Shown here: positions 1 through 9,068 of the stretch, piece by piece | Layout: each line of letters begins with the position of its first letter | How positions within the stretch are numbered: the stretch's first letter is position 1 | From: Nematopogon swammerdamellus | Taxonomy: Eukaryota; Arthropoda; Insecta; Lepidoptera; Adelidae | Assembly (NCBI GenBank): GCA_946902875.1 | Contig: OX336349.1 | Span: forward strand, 7,711,891 to 7,775,890 | DNA length: 64,000 bases | Reading direction: 5' to 3' | Translations under genes and position numbers: made by a program | The notes under the pieces: model-generated | Told to the model about the DNA's origin: nothing | What the model saw: the letters and a program-made list of their open reading frames with translations, nothing else | Databases searched by the model: none

Positions 1-41
1 TTTCACATCGAATATGTACACGGAATTCAACATAGTTTTCA

Positions 42-225
42 ATGCCCCTGGAGGAGAGCGATCTTCTCAACGACCGCCAATACGGCTTTCGCCCAAAACG
101 GTCAGCTGGAGACCTCTTGGTTCATGACTGTCATGGGATGGGTGATGCGCTCGAAAATCACGGTCAAGGCATCGGCTATCGGCTTGGATATAGCGAAAGT
201 TTTCGATCGGGTCTAGCACAAAGCT
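42..225 (+). pseudogene. Non-LTR retrotransposon reverse transcriptase fragment
   Basis: Reads LLNDRQYGFRPKRSAGDLLVH, a typical start of the reverse transcriptase domain of Jockey/CR1-type LINEs. A +1 shift near 155 moves the frame to ASAIGLDIAKVFDRV, which contains the catalytic motif A pattern D-x-A-K-x-F-D, and a stop (TAG 214-216) follows. Only about 60 codons remain, against the several hundred of an intact domain, so this is a dead 5'- and 3'-truncated copy. It stands alone, with AT-rich DNA after it. The assignment to a non-LTR reverse transcriptase is firm; the clade is inferred. Confidence 0.8.
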
Positions 226-1087
226 CTAAAATTTTGCAGACATTTTCTCTTATCCTTTCAGTTGTAATTTATTATAGGTACATACTTAATGAAATATCCT
301 CTCATACATAAACTAAAATCTACTATCTACCTACTACAACTAATATACGAATCGACACACTCCCTGCATAAATTATTTTAGTCCAAATAGAATAGGAAAA
401 CCAATTCTTATTTTATATGGAAGCAATTTTCGGCGCTAATAAAAGAAGAAAAGTATGGTATTAATTTTAAAAAAAATTGGGGCTCAAATTTGGACGCAAT
501 ATTTCCCATATTCTTTCAGTTGTATTTATGTATTATAAGGTAATATCAAAGTGACACACATTCACTGGAATAATAATTTTAGTCCAAATTGGAAAACAAT
601 ATCTTATTTTTCTTCGGAAACAAGTTTAGGCGTTAATGCCATTAAATGAAAAAAATATATTATAAATTAATTGTGTTTCAAAATTGGACAGCATTTTGTA
701 TTCGCTCACACAATTTTAAATAAAATCGGTAAAACAAACATTTTCAGTGGAAAAAATTTTAGCCTCTAGTGACATTGAACGAAAAATAATTACTTATTAA
801 CAAATAGATTATTCTGTCAAAAATAAACGAAAAACTACAATCTATAACTATTAAGAACTTAGATATAGGTAGTAACTATACCTGGTACAATGCAGAAATT
901 AAATTAGTAAATGTGGAATTCAGACGTTGATAGCTTTAAAATTTCCTTAAAAATTTTAAACGAGACAATCTCTTGCCCAATTACTGTTTTACAAAAAACA
1001 TTTATTATAAAATTTCTATATTCATAAACCCTACTGTAGCCTATATATAGGGTCTTTCAATAGTAGGTAACGATACGCTAAAAGGGG
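226..1087. other. AT-rich stretch without recognisable features
   Basis: Very AT-rich DNA with short runs of A and T and loosely repeated phrases such as ttagtccaaat (381 and 580). I see no coding exon, structured repeat or RNA gene. Confidence 0.6.
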
Positions 1088-1257
1088 TGTATGTGTATCA
1101 GATACTGATCACGTTCCCATACCAATTTTTTTTACGATATAAAAAAAATACTTATTATGGTGAAATACGCGCACTTTACGTATTAAATTTGAGGAGTAGG
1201 TTTTTTAAATTGTAAAAAAAAGGTATGGGAACGTGATCAGTATCTGATACACATATA
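1088..1257. repeat. Inverted-repeat (hairpin) element, 36-bp arms
   Basis: The arm 1088-1123 (core ATCAGATACTGATCACG) is repeated in reverse complement at 1222-1257 with one mismatch, and weaker pairing of T-rich and A-rich runs continues inward. The spacer is about 98 bp. This is the shape of a small foldback or MITE; no coding capacity and no clear target duplication. Confidence 0.75.
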
Positions 1258-1348
1258 ACCTGTCTGCTTCAAGTTTGCCGGTGGCTTGACTTTATACGGC
1301 TCCACGAATACCTATCAGTAGGGTGAATAAAAAAATAAGCTTTTGAAA

Positions 1349-2442
1349 TTAGCTATTTGCAAGGGCGGCGTTGCTATCGGTACCGAACTGGGTAGCGGGG
1401 ATTGCGGCGAACGGCGGGAGCAGGAGGTTCATCAGGCCTTCTATGGACTCCGCAGTTGAGTATTTCCAGCGCTTTCCCGTGCGTCCTTTCGGAGGAACTA
1501 GAACTGCAAGCAGTGCTACTTGTGTTGGTATTTTCTTGTCTGAAATTCAAGATAATTTATTTATTAGAATGTATAACAAAAAATGAAATCGCAAAACTCA
1601 AGATTAGATCCTAGTGTCTGATGTTAGTTGTTTACCTATCACTCCACGTTTGCAGTGCGTGCTGCACTGACCGATGCACTAAGCGTAACAAAGTTTGGCA
1701 TGAGGTACCATGAAAATGATGTCTTATGTGATATGTTTTTTTTTTATGTTTCCATAAAAAAAAAAAAACCCGAAGGACCCGAACCTCTAGTACTACTACC
1801 ACACAACCAAAGTTGGATACACAAACGTACGTATAAACTATACATAGAAAGATGGGCAGCGGGCAGCGACTGCAGACAGGCGAGGAAGGCGATGGCGAAG
1901 CCGGACCTCCGTCTCGCCAAGACGCTGCTCCGTGTCCATAGATCAAAACTACGTGTCGTGATAGGTATGCTTACTGGTCACTGTACACTTAACAGGCACC
2001 TCTATGTAATTGGAGTAACGGAAAGTCCACTGTGCAGAGCATGCCTGCAGGCGGACGAAGCACCCACCCACGTGCTGCTGGAGTGCGAGGAGTTGGCAGA
2101 CATAAGGGCGAAGGAGCTGGGAGGCCCTACTACACTTCGAGAGGCGTGCCAAGACCCAAAGAGAGTGTGCCGCATCCTGGAAGAACTCGGCTGGTTGGAC
2201 TAAGGCCGTAGGACGCGCAAAAGGCCTGCATTGGAGCGGGCTTAGGCGCGGAAAACAAGAAATACACAAATAAATAACACACCTATGTAGTTAGCTACGA
2301 ACTATCCATTACAGAGGAAAGTCAGTTAGAATGACTTAGAAAGTTAGGTAGGTAGGTACTTACTTATGAAGTTTTGGATGATGTCGGGCGGCACATTCCA
2401 GCACTCCAGTAGTTGAGGTAGGGTCGTTAGGAATTCGCTCAT
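1349..2442 (-). CDS. Two-exon gene, short unrecognised protein (89 aa if complete)
   Basis: Exon 1 (2442-2364) starts with ATG in a good context (ACG before it), encodes MSEFLTTLPQLLECWNVPPD and six more residues, and ends at an excellent donor, A|GTAAGT. Exon 2 (1539-1349) follows the acceptor TTTCAG at 1540 and is open for 62 codons to TAA at 1351-1349; it includes LLAVLVPPKGRTGKRWKYST and LLLPPFAAIPATQ, with GC-rich third positions. The phases match: exon 1 leaves one base and exon 2 supplies two, giving Asn. The intron (1540-2363) holds a decayed LINE on the other strand. The N-terminus (LLECWNVPPDIIQNF) resembles the first helix of SAM-like domains seen in many unnamed insect proteins, but that is only an impression. 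Whether further exons exist is unknown. The exon structure is seen; expression and function are not. Confidence 0.6.
1770..2277 (+). pseudogene. LINE ORF2 C-terminal (post-RNase H) fragment with 3' UTR
   Basis: The open frame to TAA at 2201-2203 includes the phrase LRVVIGMLTGHCTLNRHLY, then C-x2-C (LCRAC) and H-x4-C (HVLLEC). This is the cysteine/histidine cluster found after the RNase H domain in R1/Jockey-type LINEs. About 130 codons remain. The 3' UTR runs to AATAAATAACAC near 2277. The copy lies in antisense within the intron of the minus-strand two-exon gene. Just before it sits GTTTCCAT plus 12 A's (1749-1769), which looks like the last bases of the SINE family described at 3169. Confidence 0.75.
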
Positions 2443-2660
2443 CGTTTCACGTTCATTCACGTTCATTCAGTGTCCGTAAAACAGCAGAAATAACCGATAA
2501 CGCAATTAATTATTGAATAACGCTCGCACGCGCACCCACGATGACGAACCACAGACAGAAAGAGCGAGGCGTCACTCGTCAGGCGATGAGGCGAGTGTGT
2601 TGAGGGGGGGGGGCGAGCGAACGCGTTCCTGCGTGCGGAGAGAAAAGGGCTAAGTCATGG
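2443..2660 (-). promoter_or_regulatory. Likely 5' UTR/promoter region of the two-exon gene
   Basis: Directly upstream of the ATG at 2442 on the minus strand lies non-repetitive DNA that becomes CpG-rich at 2520-2650 (GTGCGCGTGCGAGCG, and CGAGCGAACGCG on the plus strand), in contrast to the AT-rich surroundings. GTGAACGTGAA is repeated just before the start codon. No TATA box is clear. The promoter role is inferred from position and composition. Confidence 0.35.
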
Positions 2661-2895
2661 AACTAATAAAATTTCGGGAGAGCAATGGCGAAATAAAATT
2701 TGACTTTGTTTGTTAGCGTCATAAACACGATATTAGTAAATCTGCTTGGAATAATTGTCTTAATTGTCTTAATAATTGCAATAATTGCTTTGATTTATAA
2801 AAGCCACGTAAAAAATATTATTACTATAAGAAGCTTTATTGACTTCTAAATGAATGTGACCTATTACTCAAAGATTATTTATTTAGATATACTGT

Positions 2896-2959
2896 TGCAC
2901 CTTAGAGCATCACAGATGTAGATCCAGTGCACCTTAGAGTATCACAGATGTAGATCCAG
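2896..2959. repeat. Direct tandem duplication, 2 x 32 bp
   Basis: The 32-bp unit TGCACCTTAGAG...GATCCAG occurs twice in a row (2896-2927, 2928-2959) with one difference. It looks like a recent slippage or repair duplication. Confidence 0.9.
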
Positions 2960-3168
2960 ATATCTTACCACCGCTGCGCTGAGATGCGAGTTGACTAGCA
3001 ACCAGAAGCAAGCAACTAATATGACCACGAGAGAACGCGGCAAAAATAAATAATTCACCTAATTACTTATTACTAAGTAAGTACCTACATAGCAAGGTAT
3101 CGAGAATAGACTGGACAGAATAAGAGACCCAGTCAAACATAACCTAAAAATGGAAACCTTAATAATTT

Positions 3169-3542
3169 GTCAGCCTCGATAGCTCAGTGGTGCAGACAGT
3201 CAACTGTCGCTATTGAATGTTAAGCAACGCTGGGTGCGGTCAGTACTTGGATGGGTGACCGCTGACCGTTGGAGGCTGACCGAGGTTCGGATTCCTCGTA
3301 AAACTGTAGGTCCCTTCCCTCCTAATCTTACTTGGTGGTAGGGTTTAACCCGCCCGGGTTGGTACCACCGCACTGAATGAAACGTCGGTCTAAACGGCTA
3401 TGTAAATAGTTTGTGTTTTCCGACCAGTTCAGTGTAGCCGGCACGATCAAAGGGGGAAGCACTGACATGGCACCTAGTTCACCCGGTGTTATGGGCTGAC
3501 ATCACGGACGTTGTTGGTGATGTAGCCAACCGTGTCAGTTTC

Positions 3543-3593
<51 letters not shown>
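3169..3593 (+). mobile_element. Full-length SINE with tRNA/5S rRNA chimeric head (copy A)
   Basis: The head has a tRNA-like A box TAGCTCAGTGG (3180-3190), then TTAAGCAACGCTGGGTGCGG (3220-3239) and TACTTGGATGGGTGACC (3244-3260). These match the internal promoter region of 5S rRNA genes (A box, intermediate element, C box). A B-box-like GGTTCGGATTCC follows (3284-3295). The body (GGTAGGGTTTAACCCGCCCGGG onward) ends in GTGTCAGTTTCCAT and an uninterrupted run of 48 A's (3546-3593), which points to a young insertion. No clean target duplication is visible. A 5S-derived SINE (HaSE3) has been reported in the moth Helicoverpa armigera; whether this is the same family needs alignment. Other copies of this body in the window start at 20168, 25602, 34133, 36622, 50449 and 52556; a head alone lies at 51346. 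Confidence 0.85.
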
Positions 3594-3596
<3 letters not shown>

Positions 3597-3992
3597 TTTT
3601 TGTGACTTCGTCCGGCAAAAAAAATATACACCAATTTTAAGAGGCCTTAACAGAACCTAATCACATTTTTTTTATTTCTAGACGATGCCAAATAATGCCA
3701 ACTATAGCTCGCCATTGCTCTTTAAAGGAACGAAATTACAGACCGACCAAGTTATCTGTGAAAGTGGTGCGCTGCCGTCGTTTCATTGTTGCCAGGTTTG
3801 TGAATGTACCCATTTTATTTGATGTTTCATTCTTGAACAGTTCAGTTCGTATGTTGCTTTGTGCAAACAATATTGATACTGATTTATTGATATTCTTAGT
3901 AGAGGAACGGTTCGAGAGTGTAACATCAAATAAAACGGCGGCATTCACGATTGCACCGGAACTTTACTAGGTACTACCTACTTCGGTGTTGT

Positions 3993-4046
3993 CACGGCGC
4001 GGCGCCGCCGTCGCACCGCGCCAGGGCGGTGACGGCGCCGCGCCGT
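3993..4046. repeat. GC-rich hairpin
   Basis: CACGGCGCGGCGCCG is mirrored by CGGCGCCGCGCCGTG after a GC-rich spacer, in otherwise AT-rich DNA, and is followed by GGCCGGGCCCTAAGTG. It looks like a terminal piece of a MITE; the class is unknown. Confidence 0.55.
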
Positions 4047-4479
4047 GGTGATGTGGCCGGGCCCTAAGTGAAGATATTTTACGTCATATGTGGTTGACTA
4101 TTTTAGAATAGCTATTTTGCTACAATTATTATCAGCCACAAGACGTCCACGAAACGTTAACGAAATAAGTAGAGGATGCAATTTCAATGTGAAAAATGAG
4201 TATGTAGGTACTCAAAACTAATTGTTTTTATTCAAATCCTGGTTTACAATAAGTATGATCACTTGATTTCGGTTGTACACGTATTATGATAGTCGTGATC
4301 AATAGGCATATTGTTTTGGATGGTTTTTTCTTGCGAATATCTGGCTCTCCAAGCAGTTATTTTGTGTTTTCCCTTGTTTTTCTAGTACATCCAGAAGTTT
4401 ACGAATGGTTGGTATTTCTTTTCTCACCGAATAAAATTCGTGGACTCTTCTTCAGATGACCCCACGGTCAAATACCTAA

Positions 4480-4632
4480 CCTGGGGAGCCCCTGAAAATC
4501 AGCTTCGCTATCTCGGATAGTGAGTCAGCTGAGTGGGCTCCCTTTTCGTCACATGTTATATGTTTATTTGTATTTGTAATTATTTGTGTTGTTATGTGTG
4601 ACGAAATAAATCATTTCATTTCATTTCATTTC
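4480..4632 (+). mobile_element. LINE-like 3' end with (ATTTC)n tail
   Basis: GGGGAGCCCCTGAAAATCAG is followed by a stop-rich 3' UTR, the polyadenylation-type signal AATAAA (4604) and four ATTTC units that end exactly where the telomere-type array begins. Retrotransposon 3' ends with short tandem tails occur at several other places in this window. No coding domain remains, so the call rests on structure alone. Confidence 0.45.
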
Positions 4633-4804
4633 AACCTAACCTAACCTAACCTAACCTAACCTAACCTAACCTAACCTAACCTAACCTAACCTAACCTAAC
4701 CTAACCTAACCTAACCTAACCTAACCTAACCTAACCTAACCTAACCTAACCTAACCTAACCTAACTTAACCTAACCTAACCTAACCTAACCTAACTTAAC
4801 CTAA
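4633..4804. repeat. Telomere-type (CCTAA)n array, about 34 units
   Basis: 172 bp of nearly perfect AACCT repeats, the complement of the insect telomere repeat TTAGG, with two CTTAA variants near the right end. Non-telomeric DNA lies on both sides, so it is interstitial here. It starts directly after the (ATTTC)n tail at 4632. On the minus strand it follows the phrase TGCGCCGCCTCAAGA, so it could equally be the short-repeat tail of a minus-strand retroposon. Confidence 0.9.
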
Positions 4805-5982
4805 TCTTGAGGCGGCGCATGTCGTTTTTGTTAAGTTTTGTTGAAAACTCCCATAGTGCAGTTTGTCCTTTGCGTCAAAACTCTCCTGCGATGAAGGAAT
4901 CCTACTTTTAATCAGATGAAGTAAACTGACAGAAGCTAATGTCACTTTGCAAAATAATGTTGCCATGTTTAATGTATTAGTGATGTGATACAATAAAATC
5001 TATACTATGAATAACTATTTTTACCTTTAGTAACTTCAAGACGTAGCTTTTCGACGTGAGCGGGCCGTGCCCGGTTGAAAAAGGCAAACGCACACTACAC
5101 AGACCGAAGTGAAATCTATACACTGGCTTAAAACTACAGCGGGGTTTTCGCACTTTATACAATATCTTTTTCAACACAATTCTTTCGATTTTTCAATATT
5201 CACAATAGGTTGGCTTTCCAGGCGGCCAAACTCACCCGGGACGGACCTCAATAACAAAATTAAGCGGCGCGTGCGGTCGAGTTTACGACACGGCAACAAG
5301 GTACAAAAGTGAAGTAAGTCATTGTTGCCTTCATAGTCATTGAGGTCACCCTACTGCAAGCAGGGGGTGGCCAACACAAAGGCGCAAATTTTTTTTTATT
5401 ATTTTCCGTAGCCATTTTGGCAAAACGGAAGCTCCGTTGAGAAACAAATAAAAAAAAATTCTAACATTTAAAAAAATTTAATGAATAAAAAAAGCAAAAA
5501 TGTTAAAATGTAAACTGAATATGCAAGGTGAGTAATATTGATAGTAAACTAATAAGAAAAGGCGGAATTGTGAGTAGTATAATGTTAATGACCGACGCAG
5601 AAGTTGAACTCTTCCCTTCGGCCCGCACCTCGTATCTCACCGCCAAACTGACCTATTTTTTGCTACTGCGCAGAACTACTCGCGCGCAACGTACGAACTG
5701 CAGAGGGGTTAAGATCCGTGCCGGCCGGCCACTATAGGGATACATCGCATCCGTCCATTCCTCTACCACGCACGCACGACTGATTCAAACATGAAAGCAA
5801 GTGTGGGAAGATGGAAAGCAAGCAACGCTACTACATCTGAAATAATGATTTCTAAAATTACAGAAATTCATATGGCGTTCGCATTAATTTCTATATAGGA
5901 ATGTAAATTTTTAGACTTACGCATTTTTTCGATATAGGGCTTGGCTATGATTGGTTAAGCCACGGTTAAGCCGTTATACAAG
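4805..5982. other. No firm feature; weak coding-like patches
   Basis: The minus frame at 4954-4805 reads plausibly (MATLFCKVTLASVSLLHL) but runs straight into the CCTAA array. At 5219-5301 an acceptor-like CTTTCCAG and a donor-like AAG|GTAC flank a CpG-rich patch on the plus strand. Neither is recognised and neither is called as a gene. 5590-5745 is CpG-rich. Confidence 0.4.
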
Positions 5983-7080
5983 GAGAAAATAATTTTCTCA
6001 AAACAAGACAATCGTGTTCCGTTTAAAACTAATATTTTTTTTATTTTTTTACAATAAGCATAGCGAATTTCAATGAAGATACGGAATTACATCATTTTAA
6101 AATACGTGGTTATCTTAAAATGAGAAAATAATTTTCTCAAAACAAGACAATCGTTTTTCGTTTAAAACTAATTATTTTTTTTATTTTTTTACAATAAGCA
6201 TAGCGAATTTCAATGAAGATACGGAATTACATTATTTTAAAATACGTGGTTATCTTAAAATAACATTTTTGGTCTTGATTTAACAAAATTCTAAAATTAC
6301 ATTAAGCATAGTCCGCTTGAAATGAGATACTGAATTGGGATGTTTGGAAACTTTCGGATGTTTTATATATGGCCGGGATTGGATGGATGACGAGAAGATC
6401 GTGTGTGGTGGGTGGGTGGCGCACCCCGAGAGAGGCTTACATACAGCACTGGATGTTCTCAGCCTGATGATGATGATTCTATGCAATGAAGTAGTTGGGT
6501 TTGCTGAATAGTCGTTATATCATGCAAAAACACGGAGAAAGACTTTTTGTTAAATCAAAACACTCGTGCTTCGTTTAAAACAATGAAAATATTTAGTATT
6601 TTGAAATTAGTACTGCTAACTTGAAATAAGTTACCGAATTGCATCGTTTTAAAAATACATTATTGTCATAATACAAAATCCTTGGCTCTTAAAATGACAA
6701 AGAAACATATTTACATTAAGTATGGATAATGTAAATTTATTAAAAAAAATCTTTCCTTCATGTAACATTATTTATTCCAAATTATGATGTTATACTTATA
6801 TCTTTTATATGGCCGGGAATGGGTGGATGACAAGATCGTAAATGGTGGCGCACGGCGCGGCGCACGCTATCGAGAACAATGGATGGATTCAACATGATGA
6901 TGATTCTGCTGTAAAATTAGTAGTAGTTGAGTTTGCCGAATAATTTTTTAAACAAAACAATCGTGCTCCATTTAAAACAATAAAAATATATTATTTTGTA
7001 GGTAAGCATGGCTAACTTGAATGAAGATAGGTACCGAATGAAAAGTTTAAAAAAACATGTTCTTTAAATAATATTCTCGC
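5983..7080. repeat. Degenerate tandem block: about 140-bp unit in four copies with LINE-like spacers
   Basis: A 139-bp unit (GAGAAAATAATTTTCTC...GTGGTTATCTTAAAA) is present twice in near-perfect tandem (5983-6121, 6122-6261). Diverged copies recur at about 6529-6690 and 6940-7070, marked by TCGTGYTCCGTTTAAAAC and AAGATAC-GAATT. Between copies lie two related spacers (about 6340-6500 and 6790-6940) that contain TATATGGCCGGG and end in TGATGATGAT runs and GTTGGGTTTGCTGAATA. The spacers carry the remains of a LINE C-terminus (EAYIQHW then stops at 6432-6475). So a larger unit of roughly 420 bp was itself duplicated. Confidence 0.7.
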
Positions 7081-7679
7081 TCTCGAGTTAAAACAATTAA
7101 AAAAATAATTAAGTTGCAGGGACATTGGACATTGAAGTTGTTGTTGTTGTCCTGAACACGTTGACAATTTTGATCTAAGATTATAAAAATATGTTAAACC
7201 AGACTAAAACACGCTTGATTGAAGTAATGTATTTGAATTGCCTTGAAGTGATGGGCAACATACAAGGAGAGCATTGCTTTCACTGGATAGCTTATATATT
7301 TTTAATTCAAAATTTTATTTTTTGTATTAAGATTCCTAACTCAAAGTAAGAGTTTTATTTGTATTTTTTTCTAAGAGTATGATTGTGTTGTAGCAAAAAT
7401 GCTATGACGATGCTTCAAGACTATATTGGACTTTAAATGGATAAAATTACTTAGTTTTAAATAAAAGTAATACCTTTCTTACATTAAAAGTAGTTTTTTT
7501 AATTGAAGATAATGTAGTGACAAAATCGTAGTCTAAAATGAAGGCTACAGAAAATCATAATTTAAGTTAATATTCTAGAGATAAAATGAAATTGTTTTGA
7601 ATATAGACAACAGACCCAAGAAAATATTTTTTCTTAATTTGAGCAATCCTTTTTTACCGTGTGACGTTGTTTATATTCC
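7081..7679. other. AT-rich stretch, nothing recognised
   Basis: AT-rich DNA with a short GTT run (7138-7148). No exon, RNA gene or structured repeat is seen. Confidence 0.6.
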
Positions 7680-7694
7680 TACCAACTGCCATTA

Positions 7695-8056
7695 GCTGCT
7701 AGGCTGATCGCACTTGGCGAAAGAAGTGGATAGCTTCGGCCAATACTTTGGTTGATAGGCCGGACCGAGTCGAAGCGCTTTTGGACCGGTGGTACCTAAT
7801 ACCGGCAACAAGTGGAGGACGCCTTCGCGAACCTTTAGGGCTTGGACTTGCCTACGTGTACGGATTGTTTCATGCGTTATTGAGCGGGCTTGGTAGGTCG
7901 AGCGTTTCCGGACCAACGCAGCCCCGTGATCCGGTTAGGCACCACGATCGGCACGACGACCGGCTCGGGACTCTGGACCCGTGGGCCTTGGAGCTCCACC
8001 AATTTAACGGGGTGCTCAGCCGTTGGACCCAATTGAAGTATCTCTATAGTTATTAA
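7695..8056 (+). pseudogene. GC-rich open frame of about 120 codons, possibly transposon-derived
   Basis: This is an island of balanced base composition in AT-rich DNA, open on the plus strand from about 7695 (ADRTWRKKWIASANTL) through VEALLDRWYLIPATSGG and LGLGLAYVYGLFHALL to the stop at 8054-8056. An overlapping 74-codon minus frame is also open. There is no good start codon; the frame begins after a TAG at 7692, so it may be a truncated transposon ORF or an exon. The phrase LDRWYLIPATSGG with a basic tail has the feel of a retroelement C-terminus, but I do not recognise a domain. Confidence 0.35.
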
Positions 8057-8402
8057 TTAAATTTCAACAGATGCCGATTTGTGACATACAAATCACATCA
8101 CATATTAAATTTCCCGAAGAGGAAACATTTCCCACAGTAAGCAATACTTTTCTAAACAAGTCTTAAAACTGTTTCCTAACATACATACGTTTCTGTCGAT
8201 AAATTGCTCGATTTTACCAAAAGACTCTCTCTTTATAGTGAGAAATTGCCGATGCTCCCGAATTCCGTAATTAAGTTATTTTATAAAGCATGATAATATC
8301 TGAGATAATAATAATTTATTAGTGCGCACACCGCGAGCGAGAAGTCGAGACAGACTCTCCTGCAATATTAATATGTTCAACCACGTCATTAAAGAATTCC
8401 TT

Positions 8403-8594
8403 TTATTGCAACTTTAAATATGTCTGCACCGGAGTGACCCAGTGATCAATGCTGGCTTCCTTTCTCCAAGGTTTTCGCAACTCAAAGCGGTTTTTAATGT
8501 ACGAAGTAATCTCTTTAAACGCGCGTCGCATCACGGAAAAATCCCTTTGTGAACGAATTTTGGTAATTTTGAACTCTTTTTTCGTAATTATCAC
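8403..8594 (-). CDS. Unrecognised 63-codon open frame, possible terminal exon
   Basis: The minus frame (ITKKEFKITKIRSQRDFSVM ... ASIDHWVTPVQTYLKLQ, stop) has a coding-like mix of charged and aromatic residues and a mostly purine-first codon pattern. A stop lies just upstream, and no convincing ATG or strong acceptor precedes it (CTTCAGATTAAG is weak). It could be a last exon or chance. No family is recognised. Confidence 0.2.
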   Translation of the reverse strand: MIITKKEFKITKIRSQRDFSVMRRAFKEITSYIKNRFELRKPWRKEASIDHWVTPVQTYLKLQ

Positions 8595-8911
8595 TTAATC
8601 TGAAGCATTTCGTATAAATTACTAGCTTTGGAGCGCAACTCCGCCAGCGTTAAAATCGGGCCTACCCAATGGTATGGCTTATAGCTAGCTGCTTATTTTG
8701 TATACAAACACTCACATCTGTATTGGAGCAATACTTTAGTAGGATGTTGCATAAGTGCTGACAAAGTTTAGAAGGCATAATAGACATAGCAACATACACA
8801 AAATCTCATTGAAATCGATGCAGCCATTTTATTCAATGATTATGGAGGTACAAACAAACAAACATACGAACAAAACAAATTTTGAAAAGGTTTAACAATT
8901 ATTATACCTTA

Positions 8912-9065
8912 AGCCGCGTCTCCAGCGAATGTTTTTTTCGAAAGATTACACAGAAACATCGAAACACTGGGGCGTGGCCATACACATTTGTATGAAAACA
9001 AATGTTTTTGTGTAATCTTTCTTGTGTAATGTTTCAAACAAAAAACATGCGCAGGAAACGCGGCT
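8912..9065. mobile_element. MITE, Harbinger-like (TTA target duplication)
   Basis: The terminal inverted repeat AGCCGCGTCTCCAGCG matches the reverse complement of the right end (AGCCGCGTTTCCTGCG) with two differences, and ATGTTTTTT continues the match. TTA flanks both ends (8909-8911, 9066-9068), as expected for PIF/Harbinger elements. The interior repeats GATTACACA-type phrases in inverted order. It is 154 bp and non-coding. Confidence 0.7.
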
Positions 9066-9068
9066 TTA

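Noticed and set aside
3220..3260. 5S rRNA gene or pseudogene
   Set aside because: Only the internal promoter region of 5S is present, embedded in a SINE with polyA and found again at 25.6 and 52.6 kb.
4633..4804. True chromosome end
   Set aside because: Ordinary repeat-rich sequence continues on both sides and the array is short.
4480..4804. Telomere-specific LINE of the TRAS/SART type
   Set aside because: No coding sequence of such an element is visible next to the array, and the tail is ATTTC repeats rather than polyA at a defined position in the telomere unit.
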